43,196 bases of DNA from Candidatus Staskawiczbacteria bacterium RIFOXYC1_FULL_38_18 (GTDB taxonomy: Bacteria; Patescibacteriota; Minisyncoccia; Minisyncoccales; Staskawiczbacteraceae), in NCBI GenBank assembly GCA_001822095.1, contig MHPP01000015.1, forward strand, positions 1-43,196, written 5' to 3'. Positions within the stretch are counted from its first letter, which is position 1. Every line of letters starts with the position of its first letter. Shown here piece after piece: positions 22,101 through 30,079 of the stretch. A model generated the notes under the pieces. That model worked only from the letters and a program-made list of their open reading frames with translations, was not told where the DNA came from and ran no database searches. Made by a program: the position numbers and the translations under genes.

Positions 22101-23897
22101 AAAGGTGTGACACCAGGTTGAAGAGGTTGACACAGGAGCAGGCGAAGTTCCAACGCAAGCGCCCGACAAGCATCCATTTGTGCAGTTTACGCTTTGTGTA
22201 TCTATTATTTTTTTATCGCTATTGCAACTATATTCTGTTAAAACAGACCCTGAACAAGAATCTGTTTTTGTTGTTTTTACGCCATTATATAATCCCGTTG
22301 CACTTCCCGATAAATAATAATTTATTCCTGTTGGATAAGTTGTGCCAGAATCTGTATCTGAACAAGGCTCAACTACATTAAAGGTTGCGCTGTCAACATA
22401 AGTTGTGCTTGTATTTTGTATTCTAATTTTATATATTCCTGGCGTTGTTCCCGCAGGAATTATCCAAGGATATGTTCCTTGTAACACAGGAAGAGTGTGT
22501 GCAATATAAGTTTGAGCAGAAGTTGCTGTGTTTATTAAAAATATATCTACAAACAATGTGCCAGATAGTGTTGACCCCCAAAAAATATTATGAGATTCAC
22601 CGGTAAGCCACGATTCTCCACCCGCAGGATAACAAACTTTGATAGATGAGCCAGACGGAACTGCGCAAACAGGTGGGGTGCAATTTTGAGTGGTTGCAGG
22701 CGTTCCTCCGGAACAGCCCACGGGGTAAGAATCAATCACTGTATGTGTTTGAACTCCCGATGCCGGGCAAGTTGCAGGAGTCCAATCTGAATAAATAAAC
22801 GATGTGCAGGTGTTTTGGCTCGATGGGGCGCAAGATTGAGAAAGCACGGGGTTTCCGCCTATGCATCCTGCAGGATAAGAACTTGTAATCGTTCTAGTTT
22901 GAATTCCAGATGCAGGGCACGTTGCCGGAGTCCACGAAGTATAATCCCAAGAAGTGCAGGTGGTTGCGCTTGGCGGATTATCTGGGGGAATAACAGGGGG
23001 AGTTTCACCCGATGCTCCAATTGAAAACATTCCCCCAAAAACATCCACTCTGTTTATCGTGTCATAATAATAAAGTTCCAGTTTGTAATTGCCAGCAGGA
23101 GCGGGCATTCCTTGATTATTGGTTACATCGCCCACTCTCCAATGATAGATTATTTCAGATGATTCTCCCTCCGTTCCATAATCGGGGTTTTGCACAAAAC
23201 TGGCTATAACATATGCCCCGCCCGTATTTTCGTCTCCGCAACCGGTTGCATCGCAAACTTTTAGAGCTACTTCTATACCCGGCATATCATTGCTGATAGA
23301 AAATTTAATATCTGTTGATTCTCCAATTATCAAATTTTCGCCTCCGCTTGGGGAAATAATGGATGCCGAAAAATTGCTGGCGGTTTCTTCTGTCGCGCTA
23401 AAAGAACTTATGTTTTTTGCCGCAGAAACGGAATTTGATATTGGCATGCACCCATACAAAATATTTAACTGCCCTCTTGTGCGCTCTCCCAAATATCCCG
23501 ATTGATAAATGTCATATTTTGCTTGAAATGCAATTACTCCTTGCGAAGTTCCGGTGTAATAAGTGTTGCCTGTGTCGGGCGCATAAGAAATTCCCTGTTT
23601 TTGCAAAGCCGTGTGCAAATATCCAACTTCCTCACTCCCAGATTGGGCATAACCCAAATCAGTGTTAAAATTATGGCACCATGCCGTTTCTGTTGCTGTG
23701 GTTACCGGCTGGGTTTGCAGAGCAAGAACCTGCGCAGTTAAATCATTAATTAAAACTGTAAGACAAGCCATTTGCTGGTCGGCTGTAGCCAAAGACATAC
23801 AATCTGTGGTTTGGGCGCCAATTGGAGTTGCTGGGGATACTATAAAAGCAAAAAATAATAAAAAAATTACGGACAGAAATATTTTGATATTTTTCAT
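19155..23897 (-). CDS. Giant secreted modular protein (two peptidoglycan-binding-like domains, Kre9/KNH-like SPNGGE domains, Cys modules, TSP1-like motifs)
   Basis: Signal peptide; two WCHxFNTDLGYAQSG..LHTALQKQGISYAPDTGNTYYTGTSQGVIAFQA modules; seven SPNGGE-type motifs; three C-DSD-G modules; C-terminal SLASISDAINKILAELKILMGQ. Confidence 0.85.
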   Translation of the reverse strand: MKNIKIFLSVIFLLFFAFIVSPATPIGAQTTDCMSLATADQQMACLTVLINDLTAQVLALQTQPVTTATETAWCHNFNTDLGYAQSGSEEVGYLHTALQKQGISYAPDTGNTYYTGTSQGVIAFQAKYDIYQSGYLGERTRGQLNILYGCMPISNSVSAAKNISSFSATEETASNFSASIISPSGGENLIIGESTDIKFSISNDMPGIEVALKVCDATGCGDENTGGAYVIASFVQNPDYGTEGESSEIIYHWRVGDVTNNQGMPAPAGNYKLELYYYDTINRVDVFGGMFSIGASGETPPVIPPDNPPSATTCTSWDYTSWTPATCPASGIQTRTITSSYPAGCIGGNPVLSQSCAPSSQNTCTSFIYSDWTPATCPASGVQTHTVIDSYPVGCSGGTPATTQNCTPPVCAVPSGSSIKVCYPAGGESWLTGESHNIFWGSTLSGTLFVDIFLINTATSAQTYIAHTLPVLQGTYPWIIPAGTTPGIYKIRIQNTSTTYVDSATFNVVEPCSDTDSGTTYPTGINYYLSGSATGLYNGVKTTKTDSCSGSVLTEYSCNSDKKIIDTQSVNCTNGCLSGACVGTSPAPVSTSSTWCHTFNTDLGYAQSGTAEVGELHTALQKQGISYAPDTGNTYYTGTSQGVIAFQARYGIYQSGYVAELTRAKLNSLYGCTQISTTLITQPPVSTPATSQISPQSQGPITVVSPNGSEAFEYGAKKDIKWVSTGVSNVKISLIFASQQNKEYEIATVPASSGTYTWTVGYANTLYNYAQPGQYKVKISDSVNSSVYDQSDNYFSVVLASTGCTDSDNGINYYVKGTTTGINSLGGAITATDYCNASSASLIEEYSCNSGYLKISEYSCPNGCQNGSCLPASNTTISVTAPVGGEQLQAGSYKNITWTAQSGVSSVNINLKGYPSASAVTRIATVLASAGTYSWRVGETISGTAPAGSQYKIEIANASNAETIPALSNNYFSIIGTATCTDSDSGKIYNTKGTTTGLNYSNQFATSTDYCFSSTDIPSNTGNFVREYFCSADNKTLNTEFYACASGCENGACKQVVVPPIITEIPANLKVLLASDTPVSQNYTYNQQGVSLAKFKFENLGSSTIKITQLKLKTIGVATNTTISKVHLFYNGVELSAVNMGVDGVAYFNNYAGIFFVAPNFSSVVEARADLNGQAGQTISLAINSANDVILSPDTEKAGGVFPVAGNLMKLVAPSIAQSVRVLTPNGGETLTQGNIYNITWTATGLDTVGIIVADYSQSSLNGQGVNMGYGYSVINSVPASSGFYPWTVPTTFLGSKYKIEVYDTHNYTVMNDYSDNYFSIIARPVQPFIKVVSPNGGETFNAGQSVNIQWDLGNLSNYQSFTISLLDYTYSSSSNSIMDWNLPISTVEDKNYTITLPANISGSKYMIKVRLVTGAGAYEDPSNNYFGIGQAGGTATVPLVITSPNGGEQWIQGRGQTVTWQASSELANLNISIYLTNPSGVKSLIRAPLLASAGSFSWTVPSTVTPSTGGSSTSSVGANYKLLAEIRDPATYALKASDYSDNYFSITSATTANISENSLASISDAINKILAELKILMGQ

Positions 23898-23924
23898 GTT
23901 TTTTAATTTTTTGCTTTTATAACT

Positions 23925-26900
23925 TTACTGCCCCAGCATTACTTTCAACTGCGCCAAAATGTTATTTATTGCGCTACTAATGCTGGCCAAGGAATCACTT
24001 TTGCTTATCATTGCAGATTGTGTGTTAAAATTTTTCAAATAAAACACTGATGAAATTGAGTCATAAAGCCCCACCGAATCTCCGCCTGTTCCATCCCAGT
24101 CTCCCGCAACCGGTTTAAATCCGGAATTTGCCGTGCCAAATACAAAACTTGCATCTGCATATCCTACGCTATTTGTATTTCTTAAATGAAATGTGGCTGT
24201 AGTCGGGTCGTATAGTCCTATCGTTGTATCTCCATCTCCGTCCCAGTCGCCGGCAACAGGAAGCCACCCAGGGGCGCCAAACCCAAAACTTATGTCAGCG
24301 TATCCTGTGGAGTTGGAGTTTTTCAAATAAAAATTAGAAGTAGCCGGGTCGTATAATCCGACTGTTGTTGTGCCATTGCCATCCCAGTCTCCTGCAATTG
24401 GCTTCCAACCCGCAGTGCCAAAAGAAAAAGTTGTGTCTGCAAAACCCGTTGAGTTGGAATTTCTTAAATAAAACCAGGAATTAATTGGGTCGTATAAACC
24501 AATTGTTGAGGTTGTTGCTGTATTTGTCCACTTGCCTGCAATTGGAAGCCACCCTGCCGCTGATTGGCCATACGGAAAACTTATGTCGGACGCGCCGGTT
24601 GTGTTTGAATTTTTTAGGTAAAAATTTGACGGCGGGTCAAAAACGCCCACGCTTGTTCCGCCTTGCCCGTCCCAATTCCCCACAACAGGGAGCCAGTCAG
24701 CCGCTGATGCGCCAAATCCAACCGTCAAATCCGCCACCGGCCCAGCGTTAGCTACGCCAAAATATCCATTGCTCGCGTCCTCGGCAAGGACTGTCCCGCA
24801 GGTAGCTTCTATGGGTCCGGCAATTGTACAGACCTGGGCTTTTATCTTATATTGGCCAACAGGCAACATCGGAGTCCAATTATAACTGGTTCCACCGCCC
24901 AAAATTCCACTTGATACTACAACTCCGCCGGTATTATTTAATACTACAAGATTAATTCCATTATCGGCAACAACATTAGTTGTTATCCAGCTAACGGGAA
25001 TTACCTGACTGCTTCCTACGGGAAAAGTTTCCCCGCCGTTTGGCGAGGTAACCGTGATTGTCGGGTTTATTGGAGGCGTGCAAGTTTGCGTCAATGGTAA
25101 TGGAGCTGTTCCCGTGCACCCTGTTGGCACACCTGTTGCTGTTCTTGTCTGGGTTCCGGATGCCGGACAGATTGCGGGAGTCCACGCAGAATAGTCAAAT
25201 GTGGTGCAAGTGTTTGAAGCCACTACGTTCCAGTCGCCGGAAATTGGTAGCCAGCCCGAGCCTGCTCCGCCATATCCAAAAGTAAGGTCTGCCACGCCAA
25301 TTGTGTTTGCGTTTCTTAAATAAAACATAGATGTTGCTGTGTTATACAAACCCGTTGTGTCTATTCCGTCATTGTTCCAATCGCCAGCCAATGGCTTTAA
25401 CGCCGTGCCCGCTGTTCCAAATCCAAATGTATTATCGGCATTGCCCGTTGTGTTTGTATTTCTTAAATAGAATATTGATGTGGCCGGGTCATAAAGCCCC
25501 ACAGAATCTCCTCCTATGCCGTCCCAATTTCCGGCAATTGGAAGCCAGCCCGCATTGTCAGTGCCAAATCCAAATGTAATTTCTGCGTAGCCTGCGCTAT
25601 TGGTGTTTTTTAGATAAAAAGTTGATGTGACCGGGTCATAAAGTCCCACCGTGTCTGTCCCATCTCCGTTCCAGTCGCCGGCAATCGGCTTCCAGTTGGC
25701 GCCAGCTGTGCCAAAGCCAAAAGCAATTTCTGCGGAGCCCGATGTATTGGTGTTTCTTAAATGAAATATGGATGTGCTTTGGTCATACAAGCCAACTGTG
25801 TCCGTGCTGTCGGCGTTCCAATCGCCCGCAATCGGCTTCCATCCGCCATTATCAGGACCATAACCGAAAACTACATCAGCGTTGCCTGTGGTATTTGTAT
25901 TTCTAAGATAAAATGATGATGCGGTCGGGTCATATAGCCCGATGCTTTCAAGCCCGCTGGGTCCTGCAATCGGAGCCGCAGAAATAGTAAAATAATTATC
26001 GCTAGTATCCGTTGCGGTAGGAGCCGTAGCTTTTGTTACATTAATTTTATAAGTACTTCCGGGAACTAAGTTGCTTGGAATTGCCCAAGAATAAGAACCA
26101 CTAGAAGCAGCAACGGAAGCTACTATGGAACTACCGGGGTCCACAGAATTAGCAAACAAAGTTATAGCCACTGCGTCGGAAGATAATAAATTTGTAGAAG
26201 TCCATGTGATATTGTAAGTTTCCCCGATTTTCCAAATCTGCCCGCCATTTGGGGAAGTAACTGTAATTGACGGCTGAGTAGTATTTGACGAAGTGATTGT
26301 AAATGGCAAAGAATTAGTTCCAGATGGAGTTAAACTGGTACTTACGGACAAATTATAAGTTCCCGCAGATATATTAGCTGGTACAATAAATGTCAGACTC
26401 GTGTTATTAACGTAATTAGGTGAAATGTGCTGACCATTCAACAACACGCTTGTACCGGCGCCCGTGTTAGTATAAGCAAAATTATTGCCATAAACAGTAA
26501 CTGTCGCGCCTGATGGAGCAGATGACGGAGAAATTGATGTGATTGAAGACTGGATGGTTGTCGTTGGCGCTACAATGCTGAATGTGCTATTGCTATAGTC
26601 GTGCGGGACAGCTACATTATCAGGATTGGTACCAGTATAAATTTCTATTTGCCAATTGTTCCCCAAAGGAAGGGTTGGAGTGTTGGCTATAGCGTTTAAT
26701 ACCCACGTATAATTGCCAACCGTCCATGCATAACCCGTGTTAGAGGCCGGCACTGTGGCAATATAATATTTCCCGCCGGTTACCGGGTCCGATGCTGCAA
26801 TATTTATGTTTCCCAATCCGTACTGCCTCCAAGTGATGTTATATGTCTGTCCGCTTACCAAAGTTTCCCCTCCATTAGGCGTAGTAATCAAAACATATGG

Positions 26901-27368
26901 CGTAGTTGCCGGTGTGCATCCATACAAAACATTTAACTGCGCTCTTGTCTGCGGGCCCACATATCCACCCTGATAAATTCCATAATATCCCTGAAACACA
27001 ATAACCGCATTAGATGTTCCCGTGTAATAAGTATTCCCCGTGTCTGGCGCGTAAGATATTCCCTCTTTTTCCAACGCTGTATGCAAATAGCCAACTTCCG
27101 CGCTTCCCGACTGTGCCCATCCTAAATTAGTATTAAAATCATGACACCATGCTTTTGACACCTGCGCATTTGAAGCAGTCTGCTGAACGGTAAGCGCGTT
27201 AACTTGGGCAGTTAGTTCGGCAATTAAATTAGTAAGGCAAGCTATTTGCTGGTCTGTTGTCGCCAATGATAAACAATCTGTTGTTTGGGCGCTTGCAGGA
27301 GTTGTTGGGGCAAAAACCAAAACCGCTGTTGCCAAAACAACCGAAAATACGAGAGTACTAATTTTCAT
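23925..27368 (-). CDS. Giant secreted protein (peptidoglycan-binding-like domain, IPT/TIG-like, SPNGGE domains, about 10 GLYD/DWDGDG repeats)
   Basis: Signal peptide; one PG-binding-like domain; repeats such as GWLPVAGDWDGDGDTTIGLYDPTTATFHLRNTNSVGYADASFVFG; C-terminal SLASISSAINNILAQLKVMLGQ. Confidence 0.85.
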   Translation of the reverse strand: MKISTLVFSVVLATAVLVFAPTTPASAQTTDCLSLATTDQQIACLTNLIAELTAQVNALTVQQTASNAQVSKAWCHDFNTNLGWAQSGSAEVGYLHTALEKEGISYAPDTGNTYYTGTSNAVIVFQGYYGIYQGGYVGPQTRAQLNVLYGCTPATTPYVLITTPNGGETLVSGQTYNITWRQYGLGNINIAASDPVTGGKYYIATVPASNTGYAWTVGNYTWVLNAIANTPTLPLGNNWQIEIYTGTNPDNVAVPHDYSNSTFSIVAPTTTIQSSITSISPSSAPSGATVTVYGNNFAYTNTGAGTSVLLNGQHISPNYVNNTSLTFIVPANISAGTYNLSVSTSLTPSGTNSLPFTITSSNTTQPSITVTSPNGGQIWKIGETYNITWTSTNLLSSDAVAITLFANSVDPGSSIVASVAASSGSYSWAIPSNLVPGSTYKINVTKATAPTATDTSDNYFTISAAPIAGPSGLESIGLYDPTASSFYLRNTNTTGNADVVFGYGPDNGGWKPIAGDWNADSTDTVGLYDQSTSIFHLRNTNTSGSAEIAFGFGTAGANWKPIAGDWNGDGTDTVGLYDPVTSTFYLKNTNSAGYAEITFGFGTDNAGWLPIAGNWDGIGGDSVGLYDPATSIFYLRNTNTTGNADNTFGFGTAGTALKPLAGDWNNDGIDTTGLYNTATSMFYLRNANTIGVADLTFGYGGAGSGWLPISGDWNVVASNTCTTFDYSAWTPAICPASGTQTRTATGVPTGCTGTAPLPLTQTCTPPINPTITVTSPNGGETFPVGSSQVIPVSWITTNVVADNGINLVVLNNTGGVVVSSGILGGGTSYNWTPMLPVGQYKIKAQVCTIAGPIEATCGTVLAEDASNGYFGVANAGPVADLTVGFGASAADWLPVVGNWDGQGGTSVGVFDPPSNFYLKNSNTTGASDISFPYGQSAAGWLPIAGKWTNTATTSTIGLYDPINSWFYLRNSNSTGFADTTFSFGTAGWKPIAGDWDGNGTTTVGLYDPATSNFYLKNSNSTGYADISFGFGAPGWLPVAGDWDGDGDTTIGLYDPTTATFHLRNTNSVGYADASFVFGTANSGFKPVAGDWDGTGGDSVGLYDSISSVFYLKNFNTQSAMISKSDSLASISSAINNILAQLKVMLGQ
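24030..25955 (-). repeat. Coding tandem repeat region (about 10 units)
   Basis: Recurring (D)VGLYDP-TS-FYLRNTN--G-ADI-FGFG---GW-PIAGDWDG motif, interrupted by TSP1-like and SPNGGE domains. Confidence 0.9.
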
Positions 27369-27395
27369 AATTTAAAACTTAAATAATATTTATTA

Positions 27396-27425
27396 ATTAT
27401 ACTACTAACCTAAAAAATATTACAA
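27396..27425 (-). promoter_or_regulatory. Putative promoter of the secreted-protein operon
   Basis: Minus strand TTGTAA-18 bp-TATAAT. Confidence 0.5.
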
Positions 27426-27460
27426 TTAGTCAACCTGTGGATAACTCTTAAAAAATATAT

Positions 27461-27466
27461 TATAAT
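27461..27466 (+). promoter_or_regulatory. uvrC -10 element (TATAAT), 6 nt before ATG
   Basis: TATAAT-atttt g-ATG; leaderless geometry. Confidence 0.55.
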
Positions 27467-27472
27467 ATTTTG

Positions 27473-28783
27473 ATGGACAGATTTAAATTTATTAAGGGCA
27501 AAGATTTCAACGAACTCCCAAAAACACCCGGAGTATATGCTTTTTTTGTAAAGAATTTAAAATTTAAAATTAAAAATTTAAAATTAGAGTGCATATATAT
27601 AGGAAAGGCCATAAATATCCAAAATAGGGTAAAAAACCACTTTTTCCAGCCTTCTTACAGGGATAATTTATTTATTTCAAAAGTTGAGAAAATCGGCTAT
27701 TTTGAAACAAATTCCGAGATTGAGGCGCTTGTTCTGGAGGCAAATTTAATCAAAAAACACCAGCCAAAATTTAATGTAATCTGGAAAGACGACAAAAACT
27801 ATTTTTACGTGGCTTTTGTTAAAAACAATCTTGGCACCCCGTATGTTTTTATAACCCACCAACCCAAACTACACCCTAAACCCTACACCCTAAACCCTGT
27901 TTATATCGGCCCTTTTGTTGAGGGCACCGCCCTTAAAAAAACCTTGCGATTTTTGCGCAAAGTATTCCCCTATTATTCAGCCAAAAATCACCCTAAAACC
28001 AAATGCACTTATTGCCATTTAGATTTGTGCCCCGGCCCCGAGCCTGATTTAAAAGAATACAAAAAAAATATTAAAAAACTTATTTTAATTCTACAAGGAA
28101 AACGAAGCGCCGTATTAAATTCCCTAAAAAAGGAAATGAAAAAACTCTCAAAAAAAAATAAGTTTGAAAAAGCCGGAGAAACAAGGGATAAAATTTATAA
28201 TTTACAGCAAGTAATGTCCCACACTCACGTTATAGACCAGCAAAATACGGGTGTTAGTGAAAATCGCGCGATAGCGTACTTTTCACGGATACTTGGATTA
28301 GAAAAAGATATTAAAAAAATAGAATGCTACGATATTTCAAATATTCAGGGTAAACAAGCAACGGGTTCAATGGTTGTTTTTATAGACGGAAAACCCGACA
28401 AAAGCCAATACAAAAAATTTAAAATAAAATTAGGCGATACTCCAAATGACATTGCTATGCTAAAAGAAATTTTAGAAAGGCGTTTTTCTCACAAGGAATG
28501 GACATATCCCGATGCTATATTAATTGACGGCGGAAAAGCCCAGCTTAACGCGGGCATAAATCAGAAATCCGAATATCGAAATCCGAAACAAGTTCAAAAT
28601 ATCAAAATTTTGTCGCTGGCAAAGGAAAATAAAGAATTATTTATTGAAGGGCGAGAAAAACCTGTTTTGCTAAAATCTTTGCCAAAAGAAATTTATAACT
28701 TAGTTTTACAACTTGACTCCGAAGCCCACCGATTTGCTATAAATTATCACAAAAAACTCCGCAAAAAAAATTTATTGCAATAA
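27473..28783 (+). CDS. uvrC: Excinuclease ABC subunit C, C-terminally short
   Basis: GIY-YIG (PGVYAFFVKN..CIYIGKAINIQNRVKNHF), UVR motif, RNase H-like IECYDISNIQGKQATGSMVVF..ILIDGGKAQL; ends at HRFAINYHKKLRKKNLLQ. Confidence 0.95.
   Translation: MDRFKFIKGKDFNELPKTPGVYAFFVKNLKFKIKNLKLECIYIGKAINIQNRVKNHFFQPSYRDNLFISKVEKIGYFETNSEIEALVLEANLIKKHQPKFNVIWKDDKNYFYVAFVKNNLGTPYVFITHQPKLHPKPYTLNPVYIGPFVEGTALKKTLRFLRKVFPYYSAKNHPKTKCTYCHLDLCPGPEPDLKEYKKNIKKLILILQGKRSAVLNSLKKEMKKLSKKNKFEKAGETRDKIYNLQQVMSHTHVIDQQNTGVSENRAIAYFSRILGLEKDIKKIECYDISNIQGKQATGSMVVFIDGKPDKSQYKKFKIKLGDTPNDIAMLKEILERRFSHKEWTYPDAILIDGGKAQLNAGINQKSEYRNPKQVQNIKILSLAKENKELFIEGREKPVLLKSLPKEIYNLVLQLDSEAHRFAINYHKKLRKKNLLQ
27555..27587. repeat. 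aatttaaaat repeat inside uvrC
   Basis: aatttaaaatttaaaattaaaaatttaaaatta; encodes KNLKFKIKNLKLE; related sequence at 39404-39434. Confidence 0.75.
27870..27899. repeat. ccctaaaccctaca repeat inside uvrC
   Basis: acaccctaaaccctacaccctaaaccct; encodes LHPKPYTLNP. Confidence 0.85.
28560..28610. repeat. ATCCGAA-type repeat (family D) inside uvrC
   Basis: cagaaatccgaatatcgaaatccgaaacaagttcaaaat; encodes QKSEYRNPKQVQN. Confidence 0.85.
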
Positions 28784-28810
28784 AAAAACGGGGCTTTAAC
28801 TTTGCCCCGC
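28783..28810 (-). terminator. Terminator between convergent genes
   Basis: CGGGGC tttaacttt GCCCCG with T-run on minus strand. Confidence 0.82.
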
Positions 28811-28816
28811 AATAAA

Positions 28817-29341
28817 CTATATTTTTGACGAAGATTCGTCTTTTGGTTGGCTTTCCAGCCTTTTTCTTTTTCCTTCATGAGCTTGCTCGGACATCCTGCG
28901 GAGAGATATTCGCTCAACGTGCTGTTCATCGTCCTCGCAAACAACCTCAAAAATCCTCCTCCATCTTGGGATGGTCAAAGCGTCTTTGCTTTTAGTCCAA
29001 GTGGCGTCTTGCGGATAAACCGCCAATTTTTGAAGCTGATCCAGGGCCGTGGCTTGGACATCCTTACAGTCCTCCCTTTTCAAGGATTCCTGATAAACAC
29101 TAAGCCATGCGCCGAATGTTTTGGCATAAATTGCCATCTGCAAGAGCGCAGTTCGCTCAAAAATACTGCCAGGCTCAGATCTATAAAGAACGTTCCGCCA
29201 GTCGTTAAAAGTGTTGGCACACGCCGCCATATCGTACAATGTTTCAATTGCCATCGGCGAATTTGTAACCAGTCGGTCGTATTCTTTAATCAACCAAGCA
29301 ATGGGCGTGCCCATTATTCTTTCGCAATATCCAACCCACAT
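28817..29341 (-). CDS. Hypothetical soluble protein, lone cistron
   Basis: MWVGYCERIMGTPIAWLIKEYDRL...; AGGGGA Shine-Dalgarno, own promoter and terminator. Confidence 0.65.
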   Translation of the reverse strand: MWVGYCERIMGTPIAWLIKEYDRLVTNSPMAIETLYDMAACANTFNDWRNVLYRSEPGSIFERTALLQMAIYAKTFGAWLSVYQESLKREDCKDVQATALDQLQKLAVYPQDATWTKSKDALTIPRWRRIFEVVCEDDEQHVERISLRRMSEQAHEGKRKRLESQPKDESSSKI

Positions 29342-29389
29342 GATTTTTCCCCTATTCAACTAGACAAAGAACTTGATAAATGCCTTTTA

Positions 29390-29418
29390 AAATTATCACA
29401 TAATACCGGTAATGTCAA
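29390..29418 (-). promoter_or_regulatory. Promoter of the 28817-29341 cistron
   Basis: Minus strand TTGACA-17 bp-TAATTT. Confidence 0.65.
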
Positions 29419-29422
29419 AATA

Positions 29423-29451
29423 TTGTATTTTCTTTTAAAGTGTGCTACCAT
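29423..29451 (+). promoter_or_regulatory. Putative promoter of the holin-like/secG/SBP operon
   Basis: TTGTAT-17 bp-TACCAT preceded by TGTGC. Confidence 0.5.
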
Positions 29452-29459
29452 ATATATGA

Positions 29460-29852
29460 ATGAAAAAACTTCTCTCTCAAATTGTTTCAGCAATTGCGGG
29501 ATTGTGGGCTTCAACATTATTGTTGCCCGAAGTTGTTGTCAGAACTTACCCGGATTCAAACTTTTTTGGCTTTTCTCTTACCGACCAATGGCAAATGTTT
29601 CTGGTTTTAGGATTATTTCTGGGCTTATTAAATTATTTTGTAAAACCGCTTTTAAAAACGTTGGCCTTGCCGTTGGAAATAATTACTCTTGGACTTTTTA
29701 CAATTGTTATAAGCGCCGGATTAATCTGGTTTTTAGACAAAATTTTAGATGAATTGCATGTTCCATGGTTTTATCCCCTTTTTTACACAACCCTGATTAT
29801 TTTTGTTTTAAATTTAATTATTTCACGATTGCTTATTAAAAGCGAACACTAA
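29460..29852 (+). CDS. Phage holin family 4-TM membrane protein
   Basis: Four hydrophobic helices; GLLNYFVKPLLKTLALPLEIITLGLFTIVI..LIWFLDKILDELHV. Confidence 0.85.
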   Translation: MKKLLSQIVSAIAGLWASTLLLPEVVVRTYPDSNFFGFSLTDQWQMFLVLGLFLGLLNYFVKPLLKTLALPLEIITLGLFTIVISAGLIWFLDKILDELHVPWFYPLFYTTLIIFVLNLIISRLLIKSEH

Positions 29853-29860
29853 AATTATAT

Positions 29861-30079
29861 ATGAATCAAATTTTATTTTATGCGCAAATTATAGTTTCTG
29901 TGGCTTTAATAGCCCTAATTGTGCTTCAGCAAAGAGGCACTGCTTTGGGTTCCAGTTTTGGCGGAGGAGGCGAAGTTTACTCCACAAAAAGAGGCGCTCA
30001 AAAGAAAATTTATTACGCCACCATTGTTTTAGCAATAATTTTTTTGGTTTTGGGCGTATTAAATATATTGGTTCCGTAA
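29861..30079 (+). CDS. secG: Preprotein translocase subunit SecG
   Basis: Two TMs; ALIVLQQRGTALGSSFGGGGEVYSTKRGAQK. Confidence 0.92.
   Translation: MNQILFYAQIIVSVALIALIVLQQRGTALGSSFGGGGEVYSTKRGAQKKIYYATIVLAIIFLVLGVLNILVP

Noticed and set aside
24030-25955. Regular repeats considered as a CRISPR array
   Set aside because: Repeats are degenerate, coding, in frame and too long; no cas genes
27870-27899. ccctaaaccct considered as a telomere-like end
   Set aside because: Only two units, inside uvrC coding sequence
28847-29752. 301 aa plus-strand ORF
   Set aside because: Overlaps the holin-like gene out of frame and is antisense to the 28817-29341 ORF, which has promoter, Shine-Dalgarno and terminator
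29460-29852. Holin-like gene as evidence of a prophage
   Set aside because: This 4-TM family is common on bacterial chromosomes, and no other phage genes are present
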